The notes: generated by a model not told the origin, from the sequence alone. A DNA stretch of 64,000 bases from JADCRZ01 sp037718865 (GCA_037718865.1 JBBJMP010000003.1:186001-250000), one strand, 5' to 3'. Counted from the first letter of the stretch, positions 9,462-19,296 are shown. Numbers and translations are program-made.

Positions 9462-10649
9462 GTGAAAAATATCTTCATTTATATTTTGCTTTCTGCGGCC
9501 ATTGTTTCCTGCAATAACAAGTCCAATCAACAGGTAGCAACTAACAGCGATACCGCAAAAGATGAATGGGTAAAAGCAGAGGGCAAAGACAGTTTGTTGT
9601 TGCTCACAGAACGACCGCCCAACCTTGAAACGCCTTTAAGATATTTCAAGGAGGATTATACACCCAACAACGTGTTCTTTGTTCGCTGGCACCTTGCTGG
9701 TCTGCCCACCGCGGTTGATACAGATACCTTTCGTTTGCGGATTGGGGGCAACGTTTCCAAAGAACTTGCATTATCGGTTAACGACCTGAAAACAAAATTT
9801 ACCCCTTATACCGTTACAGCGCTTTGCCAGTGTGCCGGCAACTCCCGAAGTTTTTTTGATCCCCGTGTACCGGGAGGCCAGTGGAAGAACGGCGCTATGG
9901 GCAATGCAAAATGGAAGGGTGTAAAACTGAAAGATATTTTGCAATTGGCCGGCGCAAAAAATGGTTCAAAGGAAGTGAGTTTCAACGGGCTGGATACCCC
10001 GCCAATGGAAGCAACTCCCGACTTTGTAAAATCATTGCAGTACAACCATGCAAACGACGGTGAAGTAATGATCGCCTTCGAAATGAACGGCGAACCGCTT
10101 CCTTTGCTCAATGGCTTTCCTTTAAAATTAATTGTGCCGGGATGGTACGCCACTTATTGGGTGGGAATGCTCAGCGATATACAGGTACACGCAACCCCCT
10201 TTGAAGGATTTTGGATGAAGAAGGCATACCTGGTACCCAAGGGTGAACCGAATGGTAACGAAACCCCCGACTCCATTGCCATCAATGTAGAGCCTATTAA
10301 TAAAATGGATGTTCGCTCCATTTTTGTATCACCTGAGCCAAACGAAACCATTGCAGTTGGCAAGCAAACGGATATCCAAGGCCTTGCTTTCGACGGGGGT
10401 TTTGGAATTACAAAAGTTGAACTGTCAGAAGATAATGGCAAAACCTGGCAGGCTGCAAAACTGGATGCCGACTTAGGCAAATATTCCTGGCGACGGTGGC
10501 ACTATAATTTCACACCCGCTCAAAAAGGAAACCATGCATTACAGGTAAAAGCGACCAATGCCAAAGGTCAAACCCAACCTGTACGTCAATGGAATCGTAG
10601 CGGATACATGCGCAACGAAATTGAAACATTACCATTAAAAGCGGAGTAA
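9462..10649 (+). CDS. Sulfite-oxidase-family molybdopterin lipoprotein (SorA-like)
   Basis: About 395 residues. GTG at 9462 is preferred over TTG at 9441 because it starts a compact lipoprotein signal (KNIFIYILLSAAIVSC). The oxidoreductase molybdopterin-binding domain shows the Mo-ligand motif ALCQCAGNSR, then GMGNAKWKGVKLKDIL-like and PLLNGFPLKLIVPGWYATYWVGM segments. A Mo-co dimerisation (immunoglobulin-like) domain follows (FGITKVELSEDNGKTW, QPVRQWNRSGYMRN). The family oxidises sulfite to sulfate and passes electrons to cytochrome c. The gene ends 2 bp before a c-type cytochrome gene, as in sorAB. Sulfite is the likely but unproven substrate. Confidence 0.82.
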   Translation: MKNIFIYILLSAAIVSCNNKSNQQVATNSDTAKDEWVKAEGKDSLLLLTERPPNLETPLRYFKEDYTPNNVFFVRWHLAGLPTAVDTDTFRLRIGGNVSKELALSVNDLKTKFTPYTVTALCQCAGNSRSFFDPRVPGGQWKNGAMGNAKWKGVKLKDILQLAGAKNGSKEVSFNGLDTPPMEATPDFVKSLQYNHANDGEVMIAFEMNGEPLPLLNGFPLKLIVPGWYATYWVGMLSDIQVHATPFEGFWMKKAYLVPKGEPNGNETPDSIAINVEPINKMDVRSIFVSPEPNETIAVGKQTDIQGLAFDGGFGITKVELSEDNGKTWQAAKLDADLGKYSWRRWHYNFTPAQKGNHALQVKATNAKGQTQPVRQWNRSGYMRNEIETLPLKAE

Positions 10650-10651
10650 CC

Positions 10652-10996
10652 ATGAAACCAGCAAGCCTAAAAAATATTGCGCTATCTATTCTGTTAGCAG
10701 GTTGTTTGGTTTCGTGTAGCGAAACAAACAAAAAACACGAAAGTGCTGTTGAACCCGCTCCTGAAGGCCTTCTTGGTGTGGTAACCAATTTGCCTGAAGC
10801 GCCGGGTTACAAAGTCTTTCAAAACAATTGTATGAGTTGCCACTCGGCACGGTATATACAAATGCAGCCCAACCTTTCCGAAAAAGCGTGGCTCGGCCTG
10901 GTAACGAAAATGCAAAAAAGCTTTGGTGCACCCATTCCTGATTCATCTGTAAACGGAATTGTTCAATACCTGGTGACCGTAAAAGGTAAAAGCTAA
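10652..10996 (+). CDS. Small c-type cytochrome lipoprotein (SorB-like)
   Basis: A 114-residue lipoprotein: signal MKPASLKNIALSILLAG with lipobox CLVSC, and one haem site CMSCH (about residue 62). A distal Met (IQMQP) is a plausible axial ligand. It starts 2 bp after the molybdoprotein stop, so the two genes are probably translationally coupled and form an electron-transfer pair. The fold and length match SorB-type monohaem cytochromes. A general monohaem electron carrier is the alternative. Confidence 0.82.
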   Translation: MKPASLKNIALSILLAGCLVSCSETNKKHESAVEPAPEGLLGVVTNLPEAPGYKVFQNNCMSCHSARYIQMQPNLSEKAWLGLVTKMQKSFGAPIPDSSVNGIVQYLVTVKGKS

Positions 10997-11174
10997 GCAT
11001 TGTAAAACGTGTACTAGTAACGATAGAGACTTGGTAACGGGCATCGTACTTAAATGGGCAGTGATTGCGACGCTCCGTTCATCTTTCAATTCTTTGGTCA
11101 TCTTTTTCGACATCTTTAAATAGACAACAAAAGCTAAGGGTGTACACTATCCCCGGTGTTTAATCTTCAACGAT

Positions 11175-13757
11175 ATGCTTATGAAATGCAGTAAATACAC
11201 TTTCTTCCTTTGTCTGTTATTAATAGGTTTTGCTACGCAAGCACAGGTACGACTGCCCAAATATGCTGACACGCTTTTTAGTACTTATTACTGGCAGCGG
11301 GTCACCCATTTCAACGACTTGCCACAAACAAAAGATGACATCATTTTTGTTGGCAATAGTATTACAGATGGTGCCGAATGGAGCGAGCTGTTCAACGACC
11401 TGAAAATAAAAAACCGCGGTATCAGTGGCGATGTATCAGCAGGCGTTATAAACCGGTTGGATGAAATTACCAATCGCAATCCTGCAAAGGTTTTTTTGAT
11501 GATTGGCATAAACGATCTGACACGAAACGTATCGCCGGACAGTCTTCTCAAAAACTTCCTTCTAATTGCGGACTACATCAGGCAGCAAAGTCCATCAACC
11601 CAATTATACATACAAAGCCTGTTGCCGGTAAACAACGTGTACGGAAAGTTTGGCTCGCATACCAGTAAGGCAGGTGAAGTGGTAAAGGTTAATACCCGAT
11701 TAAGCGAGAACGCATCTGTCCACGGGTATACGTTCATTAATCTCAATGCTGCCTTTAGTGATAAGGCGGGTAAGTTAAATGCCGGGCTCACCAATGATGG
11801 CCTGCATTTAAAAGGCGAGGCATATTTGATTTGGAAGCATTTGGTCTATCCGGACGTATATGGTTTGAATGAAAAGCCTGCATTACTTCCATTGCCCCAG
11901 AATTTGCAATGGAAAGCAGGTAAATTTCCTTTGTATGCCTGCAAAAATATTGTTGTACAAAACAAGTCATTGGCCAACGAAGCCCAACAGCTACAGCAGA
12001 TGTTGTTGGCAAAAGGGCTTCAGGTTAATATAGTCAACAAGAAAACTGGTGACGGTCCTTTTATAGAGATGGCTTTGGATAATATAAATACGCCGCTAAT
12101 CAAAAAGGAAGCGTATCGCATTAATGTTGGTGACAAAAAAGTTACACTTACGGGTAATACTACGCATGGCCTGTTTAATGCGTTGCAAACGTTTCATCAA
12201 CTGGCAAGAGATGGCGCTATGATCGATCAATGCGACATCATAGACTGGCCGGCATTTTCGTGGAGAGGCTATATGATTGATGTGGGCAGAAATTATATGT
12301 CGATGGATATTTTAAAGCAGCAGATCGATGTATTGGCTGCATACAAATTAAACGTCTTTCATTTTCATCCAACAGAAGATATCGCCTGGCGCTTAGCCAG
12401 CAAACAGTATCCGCAATTGACAGCGCCGGAACACATGCTGCGCAATAAAGGCATGTATTATTCGGAGAGCAACATAAAAGAACTTATTGCCTATTGTAAA
12501 GAGCGGCATATTACGTTTGTGCCGGAAATTGATATGCCGGGTCATAGCGCCGCATTTAAACGGGCAATGAAAACCGACATGCAAAGCGACTCCGGAATGG
12601 TAATCCTAAAAAATATATTGAAAGAATTTTTTGACACCTACGATCTTAAATACATACACATTGGAGCCGATGAAGTGAAGATTACCAATAAAGAATTCGT
12701 ACCGGAAATGACCAAGTTTTTAGAGGGCCTGGGTAAGAAAGTAATAGGGTGGGAGCCGGGAGGCAATTTTACCAATAGTACCATACGCCAGTTGTGGATG
12801 GATGATAATGGAAAAATAGCTCGTGAAAAGAACATACAGTATGTTGACTCCAGGCATTTGTACATCAATCATATGGATCCGCTGGAAGGTGTGGTTACTG
12901 TATTCAACAGGAAAATTGGTAACAAAGAAAAAGGAGATGAGGATTTGTTAGGCGGCACTATTTGCATGTGGCACGACAGGGCAGTGGCCAAAGAAGAGGA
13001 TGTATTGGAGATGAACCCGGTGTATCCTGTAATGCTGGCTTTTGCTGATAGAGGCTGGCGCGGTGGAGGTAAGTCAGGTTGGATAGCAAACATAAACGAA
13101 GGTGATACCGCAAGTTTCAAGGAATTTGAAAGTCGCCTGCTGGAAAACAAAAAGCTGTATTTCGCAAGCAAACCGTTTCCCTATGTAAAGCAATCCAACC
13201 TTACCTGGCAGTTGATTGGCCCCTTTGATAATGGGGGAGACGTATCTAAAAAGTTTGATCCAGAACAAGTACCTTATACTAAGCTCAACATTAGTGACAA
13301 CAACACAGCAACAGGTGGAACCATTGTGTTAAAACATTGGTGGGCACCATTGATTTCCGGTGCAGTAAATAAGCCCGCTGAAAACACCACCTGGTATGCC
13401 CACACCAAAATATGGAGCGACGATGCTGGTGTAAAAAAGTTTTGGATAGGGTTCAACAACCTTTCCCGTTCACCGGCAACTGATGGGCCTCCGGTTAATG
13501 AATGGGACAATAAAGGAAGTGAAATTTGGGTAAACGGAAAATTGGTAAACCCGCCGGTTTGGAACAGGGGCGGGCAAAGAGGCAACTCCGAAATTCCGCT
13601 TATAGATGAGGGATATGAGTACCGTAAGGCAACCGATATACTTTTAAACAAAGGTTGGAACGACGTACTTGTAAAGGCACCCATAAAAGCCTTCAAAGGC
13701 AGAGACTGGCAAAACCCTGTAAAGTGGATGTTCACTTTTGTTCCTCTGACGCTGTAA
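11175..13757 (+). CDS. SGNH/GDSL hydrolase fused to GH20 hexosaminidase
   Basis: An 860-residue secreted fusion. A signal peptide (to about 24) is followed by an SGNH esterase domain with GNSITDG (60-66), SGD, GIND and DGLHL (Asp-x-x-His) blocks, consistent with deacetylation or deacylation of a sugar. Then comes a GH20 N-terminal beta domain (from about 235) and a GH20 barrel with PEIDMPGHS and the catalytic pair HIGADE (Asp499-Glu500). The C-terminal 200 residues look like a carbohydrate-binding or galactose-binding-like domain (KIWSDDAGVKKFWIGFNNLS). GH20 removes terminal beta-linked GlcNAc or GalNAc by substrate-assisted catalysis, which needs the N-acetyl group. A truncated paralogue lies at 16706-18044. 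Start at 11175; the ATG at 11181 is equally possible. Confidence 0.88.
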   Translation: MLMKCSKYTFFLCLLLIGFATQAQVRLPKYADTLFSTYYWQRVTHFNDLPQTKDDIIFVGNSITDGAEWSELFNDLKIKNRGISGDVSAGVINRLDEITNRNPAKVFLMIGINDLTRNVSPDSLLKNFLLIADYIRQQSPSTQLYIQSLLPVNNVYGKFGSHTSKAGEVVKVNTRLSENASVHGYTFINLNAAFSDKAGKLNAGLTNDGLHLKGEAYLIWKHLVYPDVYGLNEKPALLPLPQNLQWKAGKFPLYACKNIVVQNKSLANEAQQLQQMLLAKGLQVNIVNKKTGDGPFIEMALDNINTPLIKKEAYRINVGDKKVTLTGNTTHGLFNALQTFHQLARDGAMIDQCDIIDWPAFSWRGYMIDVGRNYMSMDILKQQIDVLAAYKLNVFHFHPTEDIAWRLASKQYPQLTAPEHMLRNKGMYYSESNIKELIAYCKERHITFVPEIDMPGHSAAFKRAMKTDMQSDSGMVILKNILKEFFDTYDLKYIHIGADEVKITNKEFVPEMTKFLEGLGKKVIGWEPGGNFTNSTIRQLWMDDNGKIAREKNIQYVDSRHLYINHMDPLEGVVTVFNRKIGNKEKGDEDLLGGTICMWHDRAVAKEEDVLEMNPVYPVMLAFADRGWRGGGKSGWIANINEGDTASFKEFESRLLENKKLYFASKPFPYVKQSNLTWQLIGPFDNGGDVSKKFDPEQVPYTKLNISDNNTATGGTIVLKHWWAPLISGAVNKPAENTTWYAHTKIWSDDAGVKKFWIGFNNLSRSPATDGPPVNEWDNKGSEIWVNGKLVNPPVWNRGGQRGNSEIPLIDEGYEYRKATDILLNKGWNDVLVKAPIKAFKGRDWQNPVKWMFTFVPLTL

Positions 13758-13805
13758 TCATTACTCGCAGGAAACAGGAAATACAAAAGCGGGGTTGGCT
13801 AATTA

Positions 13806-13820
13806 ATGTCTGTCCGGAAA
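13806..13820 (+). repeat. Left terminal inverted repeat of the IS
   Basis: ATGTCTGTCCGGAAA, matching 14 of 15 bases with the reverse complement of 15607-15621. Confidence 0.7.
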
Positions 13821-13987
13821 TTGCTTTCAAAAAAACTTTTTCATTGACTTTTGATTTTCCGAGTGTGTGTGGCAATTGCAAAATATTTGTTTTTTTATAT
13901 TTAAATGTGAGTTTTCGGCGGAGTTTTCAGTATTTCTTTTATTGCAAGGCATAGCTCCGCCAATGATCATTCTCATTTGTACTTTTT

Positions 13988-15487
13988 TTAAGCCGCTTTG
14001 CAATGATAGCGGTCTCTTTGCTTTTGCCGCTGCTCTTCTTTTTTTCTTTCCACTGCTACCAGGTGGTTGCCTAAGATATGCATATTGTAAGCCAACACGC
14101 TTAATCCAACATATCTTCTATATCCTTCTATCCCTTTATCCGCACACCGGTTAAGGCCATGATGTTCAAGCATATTGATATTACTTTCTACAGCCGAGTG
14201 GGCGTTGCGCAATGTCTTGAAGGTTTTGTTTGCTTCTCTTTGTTTTTCTTCTTTATTAAGCTTTCCCTTTTTAGGCAATACAATATTTTCTACATTGGCT
14301 TCTTTTAAAGTATTGTAATTGTCCTTGCTATAAAACCCTTTATCAAAACTATGACTGTGTATTTTCCTATTCAAATAATTTTTTTGCAAGCGTTCGGTTA
14401 AGGATTTTATTTGCGGCGCATCTTTTTCATTCTCCATTATTTTATAATCTGCTATAAACTGGTACTGATCGGTAGTAATGCATAACAGGTGTCCAAGCTC
14501 TACTCTTTTATTCAACTTGCCCTTTGAGATCCATTCGGTATGTTCCTCAAAAATGGAAAATACTTTTTCTGATGCCGGTATCTGTTCGCCATCCAGTAAG
14601 CGGCGTTCTATCTGGTTTGTGAATTTTCTTACATACTCATTGTAATGGGAGAGAGCTGCCAGCAGAACCATTACTTTTTGTGCATTGTTACCCGCAGGCG
14701 GTCCACTGATAATGCCAGCAAAGCGCTCTTGCAAATCATGGGCAATTCTCAAATACGCTTGTACACTTTCTTTCTTTTGCTTTTCATTTCTGCCTCCACC
14801 TCTGAAAACCTGTTGGGATGCTTTGCGAAAAAGACTCTTTGCTTTTTTACGCAAGTCCATCACTTTGCGCCAGCCTTTCAGATTGCTTTGGGAACGTAAC
14901 TTATTTACTATATCTAACCCCTTGCGCAGACTATCCCACAGCAGATTTAAATCCGTGGGAAAATGGATGTTTGTTTCCAATGCATAACTATCTGTTTTAA
15001 GGCGGAGGCTTTCGTCCTCTTTTTTTTTAAGCAGATATTGCCCATGTTGTACAACCAGTAAATTAATGTCGCTCAGCAAATGTTCATCTATCAGTGCTAC
15101 GTTGTCGACAATATTTCGATGAGCAAATTCAATTTCTTCAATACCAAATTTCTCTACATACACTCCCAATATCTTTCGTAATGATTGATGTTCATTTGCC
15201 AGGTCATGCAGCCTGTCCCAGTCAGCGCTGAGTGTGTGACGCACTACTGCCAGTACCAGGATATGCCAAAGATCCATCCCTTTACGGCCAGTCTTTTTCT
15301 TGTGACGGGAAATCTTGTTTTCCAATAAAGTAAAAATAGCCTCGTTTAATTCAGGTGTAACAAAAACATATTGTAAGGCTTTGAGTACTGGAGGCAGTTC
15401 ATCACGGCTGCGTTCACGAAATTTTACTTCTGCAATCGGAGTGATGCCGAGGGTTGTTTGTTGCTCAAAACGTTGGCGCATTTTCAA
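13988..15487 (-). CDS. DDE-type transposase (ISNCY-like)
   Basis: A 499-residue transposase, full length by comparison with its decayed relative at 46.5-48.2 kb. It shows an N-terminal region with GRKGMDLWHILVL, a middle segment HTEWISKGKLNKRVELGH followed by DQYQFIADYKI, and a C-terminal block with SAVESNINMLEHHGLNRC, which probably carries the last acidic catalytic residue. The tail is very basic (KKEEQRQKQRDRYH). It is transcribed on the - strand, opposite to the flanking glycan genes. It should mobilise the element bounded by the 15-bp repeats. The frame is intact, so the copy may be active. Confidence 0.85.
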   Translation of the reverse strand: MKMRQRFEQQTTLGITPIAEVKFRERSRDELPPVLKALQYVFVTPELNEAIFTLLENKISRHKKKTGRKGMDLWHILVLAVVRHTLSADWDRLHDLANEHQSLRKILGVYVEKFGIEEIEFAHRNIVDNVALIDEHLLSDINLLVVQHGQYLLKKKEDESLRLKTDSYALETNIHFPTDLNLLWDSLRKGLDIVNKLRSQSNLKGWRKVMDLRKKAKSLFRKASQQVFRGGGRNEKQKKESVQAYLRIAHDLQERFAGIISGPPAGNNAQKVMVLLAALSHYNEYVRKFTNQIERRLLDGEQIPASEKVFSIFEEHTEWISKGKLNKRVELGHLLCITTDQYQFIADYKIMENEKDAPQIKSLTERLQKNYLNRKIHSHSFDKGFYSKDNYNTLKEANVENIVLPKKGKLNKEEKQREANKTFKTLRNAHSAVESNINMLEHHGLNRCADKGIEGYRRYVGLSVLAYNMHILGNHLVAVERKKEEQRQKQRDRYHCKAA

Positions 15488-15606
15488 CAGATTTTATCTC
15501 GAATGTATGCCAACTACCATACCTAAACGCAGTAAAATCAAGAACTCACAGTTTATTTTCATCACCATTTATCCACATAAGTGCCTGACAATTAATGACT
15601 AAAAAG

Positions 15607-15621
15607 TTTCCCGACAGACAT
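15607..15621 (-). repeat. Right terminal inverted repeat of the IS
   Basis: TTTCCCGACAGACAT; its reverse complement differs from the left end only at one C/G position. Confidence 0.7.
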
Positions 15622-15734
15622 TAATTAATAATTATTAGTGTCGTGCTTTATAATTCAACTTTTTGATAGTAAAATTAAACCCGTCCAAAAATAATTTCAA
15701 ACGGGTTTAATTTAGTTATAACTATTCTGATTGC

Positions 15735-16707
15735 TTAGTTAGCATCCCACCAAATTCTGCCTCTGGTATCTAACCGGTCAACACCGTAGGCAGGATCTTT
15801 TGCTTTCATATCCTGCACTGCTTTATCCACGTTTGGATTCATTTCGGTTGAAGATACCGGCAATACGGCTCTTCTTGGTATTAATAAATTAATTGTTCCT
15901 GTCCATAGGTTTTCTAAATAAGCAATGCCCGAGCCATCGCCTATTTTAGAAGGCTGCCCTGCCCTGAAATCTTCGAACTGTGGATAGCCTGTTCGCTTCC
16001 ACATTGCCCAGGCTTCTTCGGGCTCAATTAAAAAATTAACCCATGCCTGCGAATAAATACCTGCAAGGTTTTTATATGGATAACGGGTTAAGTAATTACC
16101 TAAATCAGCATTTTGCTGCATTAGGTATATTGCTTTCGATGGCTCGTGCTTTATAATCTGCAAAAGAAGATGTTACGCCCTCCTCATACCATTGGGCAGC
16201 AGATTTTCCTAAACCGTTGCCGCCTTTAGCTGCTATTTCGGCCATCATAAAACAAACTTCCGTGTAGTTCATCAGCGATGTGCGGTTTTTTATAGTTGAG
16301 CCATCAACCACTGTTTCATCGGTATGCAGGTTGGTGTTATTGGTTTTAAATCCGCCATCTTTTACAAATAACCTTCCGTTAATTAAAGAAATGAAGTTGA
16401 GTGTTCTGGTAGCTGTACCGGTTCCGCTTTTTATGGTAAACTGGTGCGTAGTTGGCTGTCCCGTCCAGCCATAAGCTGCATCGGTAGAAGCAGAAAAAAC
16501 ATGCTTTCCCCAATAGCGGGAAGTATTGACAGCAGGCGAATCGAGCGTCGCCTTTGAAGCGGGCAGCCCGTTCGCTTTTATGTCGTAGTAAACAGGCGCA
16601 TTAGTGCCCCAGTCGTTAGGGCGAACCATTAATGAAAGCCGCGGATCGTTCGTTGACTTTAGAAACTCCACAAAAGGATATGCTGCTACGTACGTGGTTT
16701 GAATCAG
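15735..16707 (-). pseudogene. SusD-like outer-membrane lipoprotein, 5'-truncated and frameshifted
   Basis: The minus strand encodes the C-terminal two thirds of a SusD/RagB-like protein of the second SusD type (STNDPRLSLMVRPND, NYTEVCFMMAEIAAKGG, WYEEGVTSSFADYKA, LGNYLTRYPYKNLAGIYSQAW, AWAMWKRTGYPQFEDF). The reading frame changes between about 16105 and 16160 (the first frame ends at 16105, the second continues to 15735). Homology reads upstream to about 16707 and then stops abruptly where a GH20 gene begins on the other strand. The lipoprotein signal and N-terminal half are gone, so it is not functional. No partner SusC is nearby. Confidence 0.8.
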
Positions 16708-18044
16708 CGCCGGAGAATATGTTGCGTAATAAAGGACTATATTATTCTGAAGAGGAGTTGAAAGAACTGATTGCTTATTGCAAAGAAAGATATATTACCC
16801 TTGTACCGGAAATTGATACGCCAGGGCATAGTGCAGCTTTTACGCGTGCCATGAAGACAGGCATGCAAAGCGATACAGGATTGGCTATTGTAAAAAATAT
16901 CCTCACGATATTTTGCACCACCTATGATGTGCCTTATGTACATATTGGCGGCGATGAAGTAAGGATAACCAATAAAAATTTCCTTCCCGAAATAACGAAG
17001 CTGATACATAGCCTCGGTAAACAAACCATTGGCTGGAGCCCCGGAGGAAATTTAGATAAGCAAACCATTCGCCAGTTATGGATGGGCGACCAGGTAGAAG
17101 ATACAACACGTCCTTATATTGATTCAAGGCATTTATACATTAACCACATGGATCCGTTGGAAAGTGTGGTGACAATTTTCAACAGGCAGATAGGAAGCAA
17201 AACAAAAGGAGACGAATTAGTGAAAGGCGGCATAATTTGTTTGTGGCATGACAGGAGAATAGCTAAAGAAGATGATGTGCTTTGCATGAACCCGGCATAT
17301 CCTGCTATGCTTGCTTTTGCTGAAAGAAGCTGGAGTGGCGGAGGTTACAAAGGATGGATTACCAATATCAACATAACTGATACAGGGAGATTAAAAGCAT
17401 TTGAAAACTTTGAACAGCGACTGACAGACCACAGGCAACAGTACTTTTCAACATTGCCGTTTCCTTATGCAGCACAAACGCAAATGAGGTGGAAACTGTT
17501 TGGGCCTTATGATAACAATGGTGATATGTCCAAAGCTTTTGAACCTGAAAAGAAAAACTTTGATGATGATAACACTTCGCCTGCTCTGCAGGCAGGAGGT
17601 GGTACTGTTGTGCTTCGGCACTGGTGGTATCCGTTGATAAAAGGTGTAATCAATCAACCTAAAGAAAACACTACCTGGTATGCGACTACAAAAATCTGGC
17701 GTGATGAAGATAAGCCGGAGGATTTCTGGATTGGCTTCAATAATCTGTCCCGTTCACCTGCTACCGATACACCAAAGCCAGGCAAATGGGATGATCATCA
17801 AAGTAAAGTATGGGTAAATGGGACACTTGTCGCACCACCAGTTTGGAAAAGAGGGGGACAAAAAGGTAATTCTGAAATACCATTGATGGATGAAGGCTAT
17901 GAATATCGTGAGCCAATAAAAATATTGCTGCACAAAGGATGGAATAGGGTATTAATAAAAGCTCCTGCTGGTAGCTTTAAAGGTTTGGACTGGCAAAATC
18001 CGGTCAAGTGGATGTTTACATTTGTTCCATCAACAGTGTTGTGA
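16706..18044 (+). pseudogene. GH20 hexosaminidase, 5'-truncated paralogue
   Basis: From PENMLRNKGLYYSEE onward this matches residues about 417-860 of the intact SGNH/GH20 fusion at 11175, at roughly two thirds identity, including PEIDTPGHS, HIGGDE, the shared SRHLYINHMDP segment and the C-terminal binding domain. The SGNH domain, signal peptide and first half of the barrel are missing. The open frame formally continues back to 16632, but that part is antisense of the SusD-like remnant. Without the signal and barrel strands it cannot be an active secreted enzyme. It is a diverged copy, not a recent duplicate. Confidence 0.82.
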
Positions 18045-18348
18045 TCTTTTCAATCAATCACAGCAAGCATTTTCTTACTTAACTTAAAAATTTTTTATAA
18101 CAACATAATATCAAAATACCATTTCCTCTGTACAACATATCCTATCACTATGTAAAGGTTTCCTTATTTTTGATATCAATTGCTTTCAGTAGTTTATCAT
18201 CTGAAAGGACTCTTAAAAAGCAAGTCTCATTTTTTGGGAGTGATTTCGTACGGTATACCGGGAAAGGGCCTGAACGAAGCGTTTGTTGGATCTTTACCTA
18301 ATTGTCTACCCGCTCAAGCGGCTGTATTTGTAGGTTTATAGAAAAAAA
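18045..18348. other. Intergenic stretch with no supported gene
   Basis: AT-rich in the first half. Near 18238-18343 a short open + frame reads GVISYGIPGKGLNEAF, faintly like a c-type cytochrome tail, but it has no start or haem site. Nothing else is recognisable. Confidence 0.5.
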
Positions 18349-18794
18349 ATGAATAAACAGGAGAAAAAGAAGTTATTAAAGATGCTGCAGTAGCAGGAGT
18401 TTCTTCTTTCATTGTAGATGGAGTTATTCAATTTTTTATGTTAAGAGGAAAGGCGCCTATCGCTATTTCGGTGGATTCTATTACTAACAATGCCGATACT
18501 GTACTCGGCTCGTCAGTGGTGTTGGCCATTACGTTGGCCATAATTATGACCATTATCAATTACTTTAAAATAAAAGAAAAAAAAGTACCGTTTTTTGCAA
18601 ATGTATTTTGGTTAATGATTAGACATGGTTTTTTCACATTTGGTGTAGTTACTGCTTTATCGATATTGTGGCAACGCTATTTTGGCACAATAGAAGTTGG
18701 TCTTGTACCTGCCATTCTAATTATAACACTGATTGCCGGAATTGTTTCAGCAGCTATTAATTATTTAACCATTAAAAGATGTATTCTATCTTAA
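18349..18794 (+). pseudogene. Small four-helix membrane protein, frameshifted copy 1
   Basis: ATG at 18349 opens MNKQEKKKLLK and then hits a stop. In the next frame the reading continues as DAAVAGVSSFIVDGVIQFF and joins the long frame MLRGKAPIAISVDSITNN to the end at 18794. About 135 residues with four hydrophobic segments and a conserved KVPFFANVFWLMIRHGFF loop. It is a paralogue of the next gene. One 1-nt shift near 18384 breaks it. The family is not recognised; a small integral membrane protein of unknown role. Confidence 0.6.
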
Positions 18795-18846
18795 AAGGTG
18801 ACGAGGCTACCGGCTAACTCATAAACAACAGTAAAGATAATTTTAT

Positions 18847-19296
18847 GTGCAAAGAAAAAAATCTCAAATATTAAAGGGCGCCTTTCTCACGTGTATTATT
18901 AATGCGATTATTAACGGAGGTGTTCAGTATTTTTTTCTGAAGGGAAAAGTGCCTATTTCCATTTCGGTAAATACAATTACCAATAATGAGATACCGGGTT
19001 GGGTACTGCCGTAATGCTTGCTATTACCCTGCCTATGATGCTTAGTGTTGCTTAGTGTTGTGGCTTATTTCAACATTAAAGATAAAAAAAGTACCTTTTT
19101 TCCTACAGCATTCTGGCTCACGCTGAAGCATGGCTTTTTCGCCTTTGGGATTATTACTTCGTTGGCCGTTTTATGGCACAAATACATGGGTACAATTCAA
19201 GTATCACTGATTAGAGCTTTGTTAATTATTGGGCTTATTGCAGGCTTGGTTTCCGGACCCGTAAATTTATCTAACAATAAAAGCTTGCGTCATTAA
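18847..19296 (+). pseudogene. Small four-helix membrane protein, frameshifted copy 2
   Basis: Tandem paralogue of the preceding gene. GTG at 18847 gives QRKKSQILKGAFLTCIIN, then YFFLKGKVPISISVNTITNN; a 1-nt shift near 18990 moves the frame to DTGLGTAVMLAITLPMMLS. There a perfect 10-bp tandem duplication (CTTAGTGTTG twice, 19041-19060) causes a second shift. Removing one copy restores MMLSVVAYFNIKDKK and the rest to 19296. Shared landmarks with copy 1 are the FF-ANVFW/PTAFW loop, HGFF and the C-terminal hydrophobic helix. Function unknown; both copies are inactive. Confidence 0.62.

Larger units (their letters stand above)
13806..15621 (-). mobile_element. ISNCY/IS1202-like insertion sequence, apparently complete
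   Basis: About 1.8 kb with one transposase gene. Terminal inverted repeats are ATGTCTGTCCGGAAA (13806-13820) and the complement of TTTCCCGACAGACAT (15607-15621), with one mismatch over 15 bp. TAATTA lies just outside both ends and may be the target duplication, but it is palindromic and AT-rich, so its length is uncertain. The element sits just after the SGNH/GH20 gene and before a truncated SusD gene. A decayed relative lies at 46341-48314. The IS family name is inferred from protein character, not from a database match. Confidence 0.75.

Noticed and set aside
16632..16705. N-terminal extension of the GH20 frame (MKAADRSLTLET...)
   Set aside because: It is antisense to a recognisable SusD-like sequence; homology to GH20 starts only at about 16706.
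18238..18343. Possible cytochrome c fragment (GVISYGIPGKG)
   Set aside because: No haem motif, no start and only a handful of residues; cannot be supported.
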